A stretch of DNA of 12,053 nt from Gammaproteobacteria bacterium (GCA_024641445.1 JAHEDA010000055.1:1-12053); one strand, 5' to 3'; positions 1 to 6,563 are shown, numbered from the stretch's first letter. The notes: a model not told the origin generated them from the letters alone. Made by a program: numbers and translations.

Positions 1-792
1 GTCGTGATCGCCATGCTGGTCGGTCTCGTTATCATTGGCGGTATCCAACGCATCTCCAAGGTCTCTTCACGCATCGTGCCCTTCATGGCCATATTTTACT
101 GTGGTGCCGCGTTGATCATCCTGGTCATGCACATCGAGCAAATCCCTGCGGCCTTTATGACGATCTTTAACCATGCGCTTAATCCCTGGGCAGTGGGAGG
201 TGGTGCGATCGGCGCCGCGATTCAATACGGTGTTGCACGCGGTGTGTTCTCCAACGAGGCGGGACTAGGCTCCGCACCGATGGCCCACGCCGCCGCCAAG
301 ACCAAGGAACCGGTACGCGAGGGTACCGTGGCTATGTTGGGGCCATTCATCGATACCATCGTAATCTGTTCCATGACTGCGCTGGTCATTGTCATCATGG
401 GTGCCTGGGGCGATGCACGGCCTCAGGAACTGCAAGGGGCGGCGCTCTCTGCCTACGCCTTTGAAAAGGCCCTGGGTGGTGCTGGCGCGTGGGTAGTGGG
501 TTTTGGGCTGATGTTCTTTGCCTATTCCACCATTATCGCCTGGTCATACTATGGTGATCGGAGCGCCGAGTACCTGTTTGGTGAGCGCGCCATTCTACCC
601 TATCGAATTATCTATACCGTGCTCGTGGTTGTTGGGGCCTACGCGCCCTTACATCTGGTGTGGAACTTCGCGGACATCGCCAACATGTTCATGGCAATCC
701 CCAACCTGATCAGCCTACTCATGTTGGCCAAGGTCGTACAGGATATGAGTAAGGATTATTTCTCGCGGCCACAGATTCCGGTCAAAAAGTAA
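1..792 (+). CDS. Sodium:alanine/glycine symporter, AGCS family (C-terminal part)
   Basis: This is the C-terminal 263 residues of a cytoplasmic-membrane carrier that imports alanine or glycine with sodium; the gene begins before the window. The reading frame is open from base 1 and ends with TAA at 790-792. The AGCS hallmark GVFSNEAGLGSAP lies at about residues 81-93 of the visible part. It is preceded by GGIQRISKVSSRIVPFMA, which matches the cytoplasmic loop and following helix typical of the family, and followed by several hydrophobic helices. The motif WSYYGDRSAEYLFG near the C-terminus is also characteristic. The exact substrate (alanine, glycine or another small amino acid) cannot be told from the sequence. 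nadC starts 1 base after the stop, so the two are probably cotranscribed and translationally coupled. Confidence 0.93.
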   Translation, partial: VVIAMLVGLVIIGGIQRISKVSSRIVPFMAIFYCGAALIILVMHIEQIPAAFMTIFNHALNPWAVGGGAIGAAIQYGVARGVFSNEAGLGSAPMAHAAAKTKEPVREGTVAMLGPFIDTIVICSMTALVIVIMGAWGDARPQELQGAALSAYAFEKALGGAGAWVVGFGLMFFAYSTIIAWSYYGDRSAEYLFGERAILPYRIIYTVLVVVGAYAPLHLVWNFADIANMFMAIPNLISLLMLAKVVQDMSKDYFSRPQIPVKK

Positions 793-793
793 T

Positions 794-1630
794 ATGCGCG
801 CATCTGTTTCTACCATCGAGATTGAGGCGCAGGTGCGCGCGGCCTTGGTCGAGGATGTAGGGAGTGGTGATGTTACGGCGGCCTTAATTCCGGCACAGAC
901 TCGAGTAAGGGCCAGACTCACCTGTCGTGAGCACGCGGTTGTCTGTGGTACTGCATGGTTCGACACGACCTTCAGGCTGCTTGATCCTAGCATCAAAATT
1001 ACATGGCAGGTCAGCGATGCTGAAACCGTGAGTCCGCAACAGTCACTCTGTGAAATAGAGGGACCCGCCAGGGCCATCCTGACCGGCGAGCGCACCGCGA
1101 TGAATTTTTTGCAAACCCTCTCCGGCACGGCCACTCGCACCAGCAAGTACGTTGCCGCCGTAGCAGGGACGGGCTGCAAAATTCTCGACACCCGCAAGAC
1201 AATACCAGGACTACGCCTGGCGCAAAAATACGCCGTCGCCTGCGGTGGCGGGGTCAATCACCGTATCGGGTTATTCGACGCCGTACTCATCAAGGAAAAT
1301 CACATCGCGGCCTGCGGTTCGATTACCGGGGCCATACATCAGGCGCGACAGCAATCGCCTGGACTCATGGTGGAGGTTGAGGTGGAAAACCTGCTGCAAC
1401 TTGATGAAGCCATCGCGGCCAGGGCCGATCGGATATTGCTGGATAACATGGGCCCACCAACCCTGCATAAGGCCGTTCTCCAAAACAATAAACGTATCCC
1501 GCTTGAGGCCTCGGGGGGCATCGACCTGGATACTATCAATACCATTGCCAAAACTGGTGTTGACTTCATATCCGTGGGGGGGCTGACGAAACATATTCAC
1601 GCCATCGACCTCACCCTACGCATCATCTAA
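794..1630 (+). CDS. nadC: Nicotinate-nucleotide pyrophosphorylase, carboxylating (quinolinate phosphoribosyltransferase)
   Basis: A cytoplasmic enzyme of 278 residues, the usual family length. It converts quinolinate and PRPP to nicotinate mononucleotide, CO2 and pyrophosphate in de novo NAD synthesis. Visible family motifs in order are EDVGSGDVTA (20-29), ERTAMNFLQ (99-107), LDTRKTIPGLR (131-141, phosphate and quinolinate binding), GGGVNHRIGL (151-160), LIKENH (165-170), LLDNM (215-219), EASGGI (238-243) and SVGG (260-263). All expected basic residues of the active site (R100, R134, K135, H156, R157, K167) are present. ATG at 794 is the only start that keeps the family N-terminus. No Shine-Dalgarno sequence is evident, but the symporter stop at 790-792 is 1 base upstream, which suggests coupled translation. 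nadA and nadB are not in the window. Confidence 0.97.
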   Translation: MRASVSTIEIEAQVRAALVEDVGSGDVTAALIPAQTRVRARLTCREHAVVCGTAWFDTTFRLLDPSIKITWQVSDAETVSPQQSLCEIEGPARAILTGERTAMNFLQTLSGTATRTSKYVAAVAGTGCKILDTRKTIPGLRLAQKYAVACGGGVNHRIGLFDAVLIKENHIAACGSITGAIHQARQQSPGLMVEVEVENLLQLDEAIAARADRILLDNMGPPTLHKAVLQNNKRIPLEASGGIDLDTINTIAKTGVDFISVGGLTKHIHAIDLTLRII

Positions 1631-1684
1631 CCTCTAAAATTAGACGTTAAGCCACCAACCTGGAAAATCAACCTAGCGACTGAG

Positions 1685-1730
1685 TTGACTAACCCGCCCA
1701 GATACTTATACTGAAAATAGTAAGGATACT
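1685..1730 (+). promoter_or_regulatory. Candidate iscR promoter with overlapping Rrf2-type operator
   Basis: TTGACT (1685-1690) and TATACT (1707-1712) form a near-consensus sigma70 promoter with a 16-base spacer, ending 33 bases before the iscR start. Over the -10 lies an imperfect dyad, ATACTTATACT (1702-1712), GAAAAT, AGTAAGGATAC (1719-1729), with the inner arms TACT and AGTA exact. It resembles the type 1 IscR site (ATA...GACT...AGTC...TAT) but has an extra base in the left arm and A instead of C in the right. By analogy with E. coli, IscR with a [2Fe-2S] cluster would repress its own gene here. The promoter call is fairly good; the operator is inference. Confidence 0.5.
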
Positions 1731-1745
1731 AACAGGGAATACACC

Positions 1746-2180
1746 ATGCGCTTATCCACGAAGGGACGCTATGCGGTTACGGCCATGATGGAACTGGCCC
1801 TGCGCGGTGGAGAACAGCCCCTGGCACTCGCCCAAATTGCCGACGCGCAAAATATCTCCAGCTCCTACCTCGAACAACTCTTTCGCAAACTCAGCAAGAA
1901 TGGCCTGGTGATCGGTACCCGCGGCCCCAATGGTGGCTATCGCCTCGGGCGAGAGCCTGCCGAGATATCCATCGCCGACATCATCACCAGCGTGGATGAA
2001 AACATCGACAGCACCGACTGCAAGGGTAAGGGGAATTGTCAGGATGGCGAGCGATGCCTGACCCATGAACTGTGGCAGGAACTCAGTGGAATGCTCCACA
2101 AATTTCTCACCGACGTGACGCTCGCCGATTATCTTGACCGGCAGACGATCAAAAAGATTGCGGTCGGCGACCTGCGCTAA
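1746..2180 (+). CDS. iscR: Fe-S cluster-binding transcriptional regulator IscR (Rrf2 family)
   Basis: A winged-helix DNA-binding regulator of 144 residues that senses the cell's Fe-S cluster status. It opens with MRLSTKGRYAVTAMMELAL, typical of IscR; the recognition region is SSSYLEQLFRKLSKNGLVIGTRGPNGGYRL (38-67). C92, C98, C104 and H107 are all present at the same positions as the [2Fe-2S] ligands of E. coli IscR, and E43 of the recognition helix (YLEQLF) is also conserved. It is about 18 residues shorter at the C-terminus than the E. coli protein. Candidate SD AGGGA (1734-1738) precedes the ATG by 7 bases. Unlike the usual iscR-iscS-iscU-iscA order, no isc gene follows: a convergent gene ends 16 bases downstream. 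Function is likely the general IscR role; targets are unknown. Confidence 0.93.
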   Translation: MRLSTKGRYAVTAMMELALRGGEQPLALAQIADAQNISSSYLEQLFRKLSKNGLVIGTRGPNGGYRLGREPAEISIADIITSVDENIDSTDCKGKGNCQDGERCLTHELWQELSGMLHKFLTDVTLADYLDRQTIKKIAVGDLR

Positions 2181-2196
2181 GCAAAGCCGTTACAGT

Positions 2197-3930
2197 TTAA
2201 CCCTTCCCGGCCACGAGTCCGGGCGAACTCACCGCAAACATTACAAACTCCTGCTGGGTCATGATCACCTCGCCCAATCTCGCGGGCATGCGCTCGCCCT
2301 CTTCACGGCTGAGCTTTAGTGGTGTACCCGGTACGAGCTGGTATTTAGGTTGCACCACCAGACTCCACTTACCATCTGGATTCTGACTCAGCAGGACGGG
2401 ACGACCGCGACCCGTACCAGTCTCATGCTCATCCTGGATGATTGCGTGCTCCACATAATTTGATAGCCGCAATACCGCCAGCTCAACCTGTTTATCGCGT
2501 GGCCTATTCATACGCGCCACATAACCAATCAGTGGACGCCGCACCTCCTTGCTCGGGTAAAAGGCGACCAACTGACCAATTCGGATCGGGCTGGTGAACT
2601 GCGTCTCCTCCGTCGCCAGTAACATCCCACCGGTACTGAAATTCACCACATTCCAGTGTGAGGCGAGATATTTGTTATCGTCATCGGCCAGCAGGGCAGA
2701 GTGTCGGGCCAGGGTATCCACGAATTGACGCCCGGCCATGGCCATTGAATCCTCGCCCTCGGCAAGGTCGGTGAGTAACTTATAGGCCTCGACAAACCCA
2801 AAATAGATCTGCACCGGTTCATTGCCAAATGCTGCATGGCGCTTCTGTTTGCGCTCGCGTCCACGCAATCGCACCAACATGAGTTCGAGTACGGCGGCCC
2901 GATCCTCCTCGGGCAAAGAGCGTAATGGCGCGAGTAATTGCCGATCATCTAGTTGCGAGATGAAATTCATCTTGGCGAGAGTTTCATAATCCTTAACCAA
3001 CTGATTGTAGAATACAGAGTAATCGATACAAATGGAGGGACTTGAGTAGTGCTCATTGCGCTTGAACAGGGCTGGGCCAGGATTATTAAAGTAGGTCACC
3101 AACCAACCTGGGGCAAGCTCCGCGCCTGTGTCACCTTGTACACGCAATGGCCCTTCCAAAACATCAAAACAGGCCTGTGGCACATGAATAAGACGAGTCG
3201 GCCAGGTACTTACGTCCAATAACCCATAAAGCTGAATAGAGAGATAGAGCTGCAAGACAGTAGCGCCTGGGAGCCCCTTGCGTTGACTACCCTTTGTATA
3301 ACCGGCATAGCCAAGCAACTCGGTTGGCTCATTGACATCCTTATGCAGGGCCATGAGAAAAAACAGGCGATTACAGTCCTTCCATGAGGCCGCAGACAAC
3401 TTCTGGTAACGCAGGGCACGAAACCACTGCTCCAGCCGCATCCACTCAAAAATGCGAACAGCTGAGGTAACCAGACGCTGACGGCGTTTTAGGTAAGTCG
3501 CGCCCGACTCACTAAATTCTTCACGAAACAGGTGTTTGTGTACAGCAGACATCTGTTCCGCAATCTCGACACAGGAGATCAGGATTCCGCGCCGTTCGTT
3601 ATTTTCTGGCAGGCTATTTTCGTGTTGCTGATAGTGGTCGAAATACTTTACCAACAACGGGTAGACATGATTATTGATTCTAGTGGCCAGCTCAACGCGC
3701 CGCTCGACCTTGAGCTGGGCGCGATTCATCTCTATCAGCAGGCGACTCGATTCTTGCAGGATGCGTGATGGGTGCCCCTTCAGGTCGGCCAGGCGCTTGC
3801 CGATGGCCTCACTCTCCAACACCTCCTTCGAACCGGTTTTATATGAACTCGGCAGGGCCTCGAAGTCCGCAGTCAGCTCGACCTGTCTGGGTCTGGATTG
3901 AGTTTTGTCACTACCAGAGAATATCTTCAT
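2197..3930 (-). CDS. Large PilZ-domain-like protein, possible c-di-GMP receptor
   Basis: A 577-residue protein without signal peptide or membrane segments, hence probably cytoplasmic. The N-terminal 340 residues are mostly charged and helical-looking and I do not recognise them. The C-terminal part carries the two signatures of PilZ c-di-GMP receptors: RxxxR as R360-KQK-R364, followed by a strand-like VQIYFGFVEAYKLL (373-386), and NxSxxG as N430-FSTGG-435, followed by strand-like segments (IGQLVAFYPS, PLIGYVARMNR, QVELAVLRLS). The motifs are 65 residues apart rather than the usual 20-30, so the domain seems to hold an insertion; I recall a similar layout in other long proteobacterial PilZ proteins. 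The start at ATG 3930 lacks an obvious SD. It lies downstream of tRNA-Thr on the same strand and converges on iscR. c-di-GMP binding is inference; the N-terminal role is unknown. Confidence 0.7.
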   Translation of the reverse strand: MKIFSGSDKTQSRPRQVELTADFEALPSSYKTGSKEVLESEAIGKRLADLKGHPSRILQESSRLLIEMNRAQLKVERRVELATRINNHVYPLLVKYFDHYQQHENSLPENNERRGILISCVEIAEQMSAVHKHLFREEFSESGATYLKRRQRLVTSAVRIFEWMRLEQWFRALRYQKLSAASWKDCNRLFFLMALHKDVNEPTELLGYAGYTKGSQRKGLPGATVLQLYLSIQLYGLLDVSTWPTRLIHVPQACFDVLEGPLRVQGDTGAELAPGWLVTYFNNPGPALFKRNEHYSSPSICIDYSVFYNQLVKDYETLAKMNFISQLDDRQLLAPLRSLPEEDRAAVLELMLVRLRGRERKQKRHAAFGNEPVQIYFGFVEAYKLLTDLAEGEDSMAMAGRQFVDTLARHSALLADDDNKYLASHWNVVNFSTGGMLLATEETQFTSPIRIGQLVAFYPSKEVRRPLIGYVARMNRPRDKQVELAVLRLSNYVEHAIIQDEHETGTGRGRPVLLSQNPDGKWSLVVQPKYQLVPGTPLKLSREEGERMPARLGEVIMTQQEFVMFAVSSPGLVAGKG

Positions 3931-3984
3931 ATCGAGTCAGTGTAACTGCGCCGTTGGCCAAATAGACTTGCAGGCAATAGTAGA

Positions 3985-3999
3985 TCGTCCAGGAGACGA
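3985..3999 (-). other. Small hairpin between tRNA-Thr and the PilZ-like gene
   Basis: A perfect 5-bp stem TCGTC/GACGA with a 5-base loop starts 34 bases beyond the tRNA 3' end on the leftward transcript. No run of T follows, so it is not a standard rho-independent terminator. It may be an RNA-processing or weak pausing structure, or chance. The rest of 3931-4033 shows no other clear element, and I could not find a convincing promoter for the PilZ-like gene there. Confidence 0.2.
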
Positions 4000-4033
4000 C
4001 CACCACCCACGCAAAGGTATTTTAGGGATCAAA

Positions 4034-4109
<76 letters not shown>

Positions 4110-4149
4110 GAGGGGTATTCCAAAGTTGAACATAAGGGATAGTGGACAG

Positions 4150-4182
4150 GGCGCAGTATACTCAAACCACTGCGCCGGTAAA
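4150..4182 (-). promoter_or_regulatory. Candidate tRNA-Thr promoter with GC-rich discriminator and inverted repeat
   Basis: On the reverse strand TTTACC (4182-4177) and TATACT (4160-4155) are spaced by 16 bases. The -10 is followed directly by GCGCCC, the GC-rich discriminator typical of stringently controlled tRNA and rRNA promoters. The expected transcript start near 4148 is about 40 bases before the tRNA 5' end. An exact 8-bp inverted repeat, GGCGCAGT (4150-4157) and ACTGCGCC (4169-4176) on the + strand, covers the -10/discriminator and the spacer next to the -35. It could be an operator, or a weak terminator for the gene upstream; no T run follows it. Confidence 0.55.
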
Positions 4183-4192
4183 ACAACTATGA

Positions 4193-4594
4193 CTACTGAG
4201 AACGCACGCGGATGATAACATCAATACCCTCTGCCACGGTCCCCTCAGGTAGCTGTGTCATGTTTTCCACACGAATTTCGCCAGCCTCAATATCCATCAG
4301 GGTGCCAGTATCGACATTAAAAAAGTGGTGGTGGGCACTAACATTGGAATCGTAAAACACCTTGCTGGGATCGACGATAACCTCACGCAAGAGCCCCTTA
4401 CTCGCAAATAGCCCCAGGGTGTTGTAAACCGTAGCCTTGGATACAAGGGGGGACTCGGCATTCACAATGGCCAGGACCTGCTCGGCCGACAGGTGTTGTG
4501 GGCGGGCGAACAGGATTTGCGCAATCTCAATACGCTGCTGGGTGGGATTGATGTCCACCGCCTTCAACTGCTTGATAACCGCCTGCTTCTCCAT
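4193..4594 (-). CDS. Fur-family transcriptional regulator, Irr/PerR-like
   Basis: A 133-residue metal- or peroxide-responsive DNA-binding regulator. Residues 1-80 form the Fur-type winged helix: NPTQQRIEIAQIL (16-28), HLSAEQVLAIV (34-44), and the recognition helix with SKATVYNTLGLFASKGLL (52-69). The C-terminal dimerisation domain has the metal site AHHHFF (87-92) and ends in LPEGTVAEGIDVIIRVRS, a pattern I associate with the rhizobial iron response regulator Irr. The CXXC structural zinc motif that normally follows HHH in Fur, Zur and PerR is replaced by NVDTG, and there is no cysteine anywhere in the protein, so no N-terminal heme-regulatory Cys-Pro motif either. The gene has its own promoter with a candidate operator. 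tRNA-Thr follows on the same strand. Family membership is certain; the Irr-like label and the signal sensed (iron, heme or peroxide) are inference. Confidence 0.88.
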   Translation of the reverse strand: MEKQAVIKQLKAVDINPTQQRIEIAQILFARPQHLSAEQVLAIVNAESPLVSKATVYNTLGLFASKGLLREVIVDPSKVFYDSNVSAHHHFFNVDTGTLMDIEAGEIRVENMTQLPEGTVAEGIDVIIRVRSQ

Positions 4595-4625
4595 GACCTG
4601 CCTACCCTAATGACTAATCTGCTCA

Positions 4626-4661
4626 AGTATAGAACATGAATTTAGACAAAGTCTATTTCAT
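4626..4661 (-). promoter_or_regulatory. Candidate promoter and autoregulatory operator of the Irr-like gene
   Basis: On the reverse strand TAGACT (4655-4650) and TATACT (4631-4626) are spaced by 18 bases, with the Irr-like ATG 31 bases further on. Lying over the -35 and the start of the spacer is an exact odd palindrome, TAGAC AAA GTCTA (4643-4655 on the + strand), flanked by ATGAA (4636-4640) and TTCAT (4657-4661), which form a second dyad half a base off centre. The TTTAGAC half resembles the Irr-binding ICE motif of rhizobia (TTTAGAA...TTCTAAA, from memory). Binding by a repressor here would block RNA polymerase. That the neighbouring Irr-like protein binds it is inference. Confidence 0.5.
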
Positions 4662-4696
4662 AGACCCCACCGTTAAACCGGTCTTGCAAGCGTAGT

Positions 4697-5791
4697 TTAC
4701 TCTCGCGGCGTCGTAAACCCGTAGGGAATGGGGTCTAAGGCCGGTGCCCGGCCAAGTACCAAGTCGGCGACCAGGCGAGCCGAGGCAGGACCAAGGATCA
4801 CCCCATTACGGAAATGCCCCGTGTTCAGGAACAGGCCCTCGTAACCTGGATATTTGCATATATAAGGTATACCCGAGGGGCTGCCGGGCCTTAGACCCGC
4901 CCACTGTCTGACAATCTGCGACTCGCGTAACACCGGAAACAACCGGCTACCGGCCTCGAACAGGTTAGCGTGGGCGGCCTCGGTGGTGGTCTTATCAAAG
5001 CCGCAGTGTTCCAGGGTACTCCCCACCAACACATGACCGTCGCGACGCGGGATCACGTAGCGGTCTCCGTCGAGGGCGATGTGGCGTATCGTCCCAGGCG
5101 CCGTCTTGAAGAGCAGCATCTGCCCCTTTACCGGGGTCACCGGCAAGCTTGGCCCCAGCTTGGCCAGTAAGTCCCCACTCCATGCACCCGCCGTGACCAC
5201 TACGGTCTGGGCCGTCAGGTCACGGTTCGTAGTCTTTACGCCCACTACCCTCCCGGCACTGCGCAACAAACCCAACACCGGGGTCGATACCAGAATTCTC
5301 ACGCCCAATTTAGTCAGAGATGTCTCCAGGGCCTGTACCAATCGGGGATTGCGGATCTGAGCCACCGAGGCTAAGTACCAGGCCGGTTCATTCGCAGTGG
5401 CCAACCCCGGCTCTAAACCCTGAAGGGCCTCGCGGTCACAGGACTGCACCGGCATCGCGTAGCGTCCAGCCCAGTCCTGCACCGAGGTCGCCTCTGTCTC
5501 ATGCAATACCAGCATTCCACTCGGGGTCCACTCCGGGTCAATACCACTCTCTTCTTGCAGGGCCAGTGCCAGTTGGGGATAGACGGCCTGCCCCCACTGC
5601 GCCAGCCGATTCACCGCATCCGAATAGCGCCAGGGACTGAGCGGCGAGAGGATACCGCCACCGGCCCAGGAGGACTCGCGCGCCAACTCCCCCTGCTCCA
5701 CGATCGTCACGCGCACACCGGCATGCGCCAGCTCGCGCGCCGTAAGCATGCCGATCAATCCTCCGCCGATAATCAAACAATCTTGTTGCAT
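4697..5791 (-). CDS. thiO: Glycine oxidase ThiO (FAD-dependent D-amino-acid oxidase family)
   Basis: A cytoplasmic flavoenzyme, 364 residues from the chosen start, that oxidises glycine to the imine used by ThiG to build the thiazole ring of thiamine. The dinucleotide-binding fold is at the N-terminus: CLIIGGGLIGMLTAREL with G9, G11 and G14, ending at the acidic E32 of VTIVEQG. ESSWAGGGILSPL (39-51) is a DAO-family FAD motif. Near the C-terminus, GLRPGS and GHFRNGVILGP carry the two arginines that in Bacillus ThiO hold the substrate carboxylate. I chose ATG 5791 because the FAD fold then starts 4 residues in; a GTG at 5824 would add 11 residues unlike the family. No thi gene adjoins it, but thiO divergent from fimT/fimU is a known gammaproteobacterial arrangement (Pseudomonas), so the position is syntenic rather than functional. 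Confidence 0.93.
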   Translation of the reverse strand: MQQDCLIIGGGLIGMLTARELAHAGVRVTIVEQGELARESSWAGGGILSPLSPWRYSDAVNRLAQWGQAVYPQLALALQEESGIDPEWTPSGMLVLHETEATSVQDWAGRYAMPVQSCDREALQGLEPGLATANEPAWYLASVAQIRNPRLVQALETSLTKLGVRILVSTPVLGLLRSAGRVVGVKTTNRDLTAQTVVVTAGAWSGDLLAKLGPSLPVTPVKGQMLLFKTAPGTIRHIALDGDRYVIPRRDGHVLVGSTLEHCGFDKTTTEAAHANLFEAGSRLFPVLRESQIVRQWAGLRPGSPSGIPYICKYPGYEGLFLNTGHFRNGVILGPASARLVADLVLGRAPALDPIPYGFTTPRE

Positions 5792-5842
5792 GGCACTACC
5801 ACATTGACGTAACGACCAGCTCACCTCGCCAGCATGAGGGTC

Positions 5843-5874
5843 ATTATATAAAGTTCATTGAGGATAAACCTCGA
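5843..5874. promoter_or_regulatory. AT-rich divergent promoter region between thiO and the pilin operon
   Basis: The reverse strand holds TATAAT (5848-5843), a consensus -10 that would give thiO a leader of about 45 bases from ATG 5791; no good -35 is seen at the right distance. The forward strand has TATATA/TATAAA in the same place, which could serve the pilin operon, again with a poor -35. Beside it is a small dyad, GAGG ATAAA CCTC (5860-5872), extendable by one G.T and one T-A pair. No sigma54 element (TGGCAC...TTGC) is visible. Promoter direction and use are uncertain. Confidence 0.35.
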
Positions 5875-5896
5875 TTATCTTGCACCCCTAGCACCG

Positions 5897-5939
5897 CCCG
5901 CCCATCCGGAAAACCCTGCGCCTTGTCCTGATGGGCGGG
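5897..5939 (+). other. Strong inverted repeat in the leader of the minor-pilin operon
   Basis: CCCGCCCATC (5897-5906) and GATGGGCGGG (5930-5939) are exact reverse complements. After one mismatch, GGA (5908-5910) pairs with TCC (5926-5928), leaving a 15-base loop. The stem is GC-rich and would be very stable in RNA. It ends 33 bases before the fimT/fimU ATG at 5973 and is followed by a separate 10-bp palindrome, ATCCCGGGAT (5946-5955). No T run follows, so it is not a typical terminator. It may be an mRNA structure controlling the operon, or a protein-binding site. Confidence 0.55.
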
Positions 5940-5972
5940 AACTCTATCCCGGGATCAGCTATACCTTCACCC

Positions 5973-6563
5973 ATGAAACGACAAATTGGTATCACCCTGG
6001 TAGAACTGATGGTTGCCTTGGCACTCGTGGGCATACTCATGGTGGTTGCGGTACCCCGCCTGCAACGCACCATCGAGAGCAGCCGCATGGTCGCGGGACT
6101 CAATGCCCTGGCGGGCGCCCTGAGCCTGGCCTCGACCGAGGCCACCAAGCAGCGACGTACAGTAACCCTCTGCGCCAGCTCCGATGGTGTGGGTTGTACC
6201 AATTCCACCTGGGGCGACGGCTGGATCGTCTTCACCGATTTCGATGAAAACGGGAAAATTGATGCTGCCAATGGTGACACCTTGCTGTCGATCGGGGCAG
6301 CCGTCCCAAAGGGTTTAACGCTGAGCAGTCGTATATTTGATAGCCAACAGATGATCCAAGTCAGACGTAATGGCTTCATCCGTGGCCTTGCGGGCGATGG
6401 TACGAACCGAGGTTCCTTTTACGTCTGCGGCAGTGATGTTGACCCAAAAAAGGCCTATGCCATCAATGTAAACGGTCACGCCAGCAGCGACCGTGCCATG
6501 GATACGGCACCAGGCAATGGAATAGTAAACCTTATCGATGGCTCGGAGCTTACATGCCCATAG
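5973..6563 (+). CDS. fimU: Type IV pilus minor pilin, FimT/FimU (GspH-like)
   Basis: A minor pilin of 196 residues that helps prime type IV pilus assembly in the inner membrane. It starts with a class III prepilin signal: leader MKRQIG, cleavage G6|I7, then ITLVELMVALALVGILMVVAV with the conserved E at mature position 5. The body matches the FimT/GspH pattern: RRTVTLCASSDGVGC (61-75) and WGDGWIVFTDFDENGKID (80-97), with Cys pairs C67/C75 and C152/C195 probably disulfide-bonded outside. D89, D91, N93 and D97 form a calcium-loop-like DxDxNxxxD spacing. ATG 5973 was chosen because it gives a normal 6-residue leader; ATG 5931 would start inside the inverted repeat. Neither has a clear SD. First gene of the operon; pilV overlaps its end. 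FimU versus FimT cannot be decided with confidence. Confidence 0.85.
   Translation: MKRQIGITLVELMVALALVGILMVVAVPRLQRTIESSRMVAGLNALAGALSLASTEATKQRRTVTLCASSDGVGCTNSTWGDGWIVFTDFDENGKIDAANGDTLLSIGAAVPKGLTLSSRIFDSQQMIQVRRNGFIRGLAGDGTNRGSFYVCGSDVDPKKAYAINVNGHASSDRAMDTAPGNGIVNLIDGSELTCP

Noticed and set aside
715..1257. Open frame of 180 codons on the reverse strand over the end of the symporter and nadC
   Set aside because: It overlaps two clear genes on the other strand and shows no protein family features.
1633..1644. TCTAA/TTAGA dyad after nadC as a terminator
   Set aside because: AT-rich stem with a 2-base loop and no T run.
4669..4682. ACCG/CGGT dyad after thiO as a terminator
   Set aside because: Only 4 bp of stem with a 6-base loop and no T run; too weak to call.
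5897..5939. Hairpin considered as a rho-independent terminator or a c-di-GMP riboswitch
   Set aside because: No T run follows on either strand, and the conserved GEMM riboswitch core motifs are absent.
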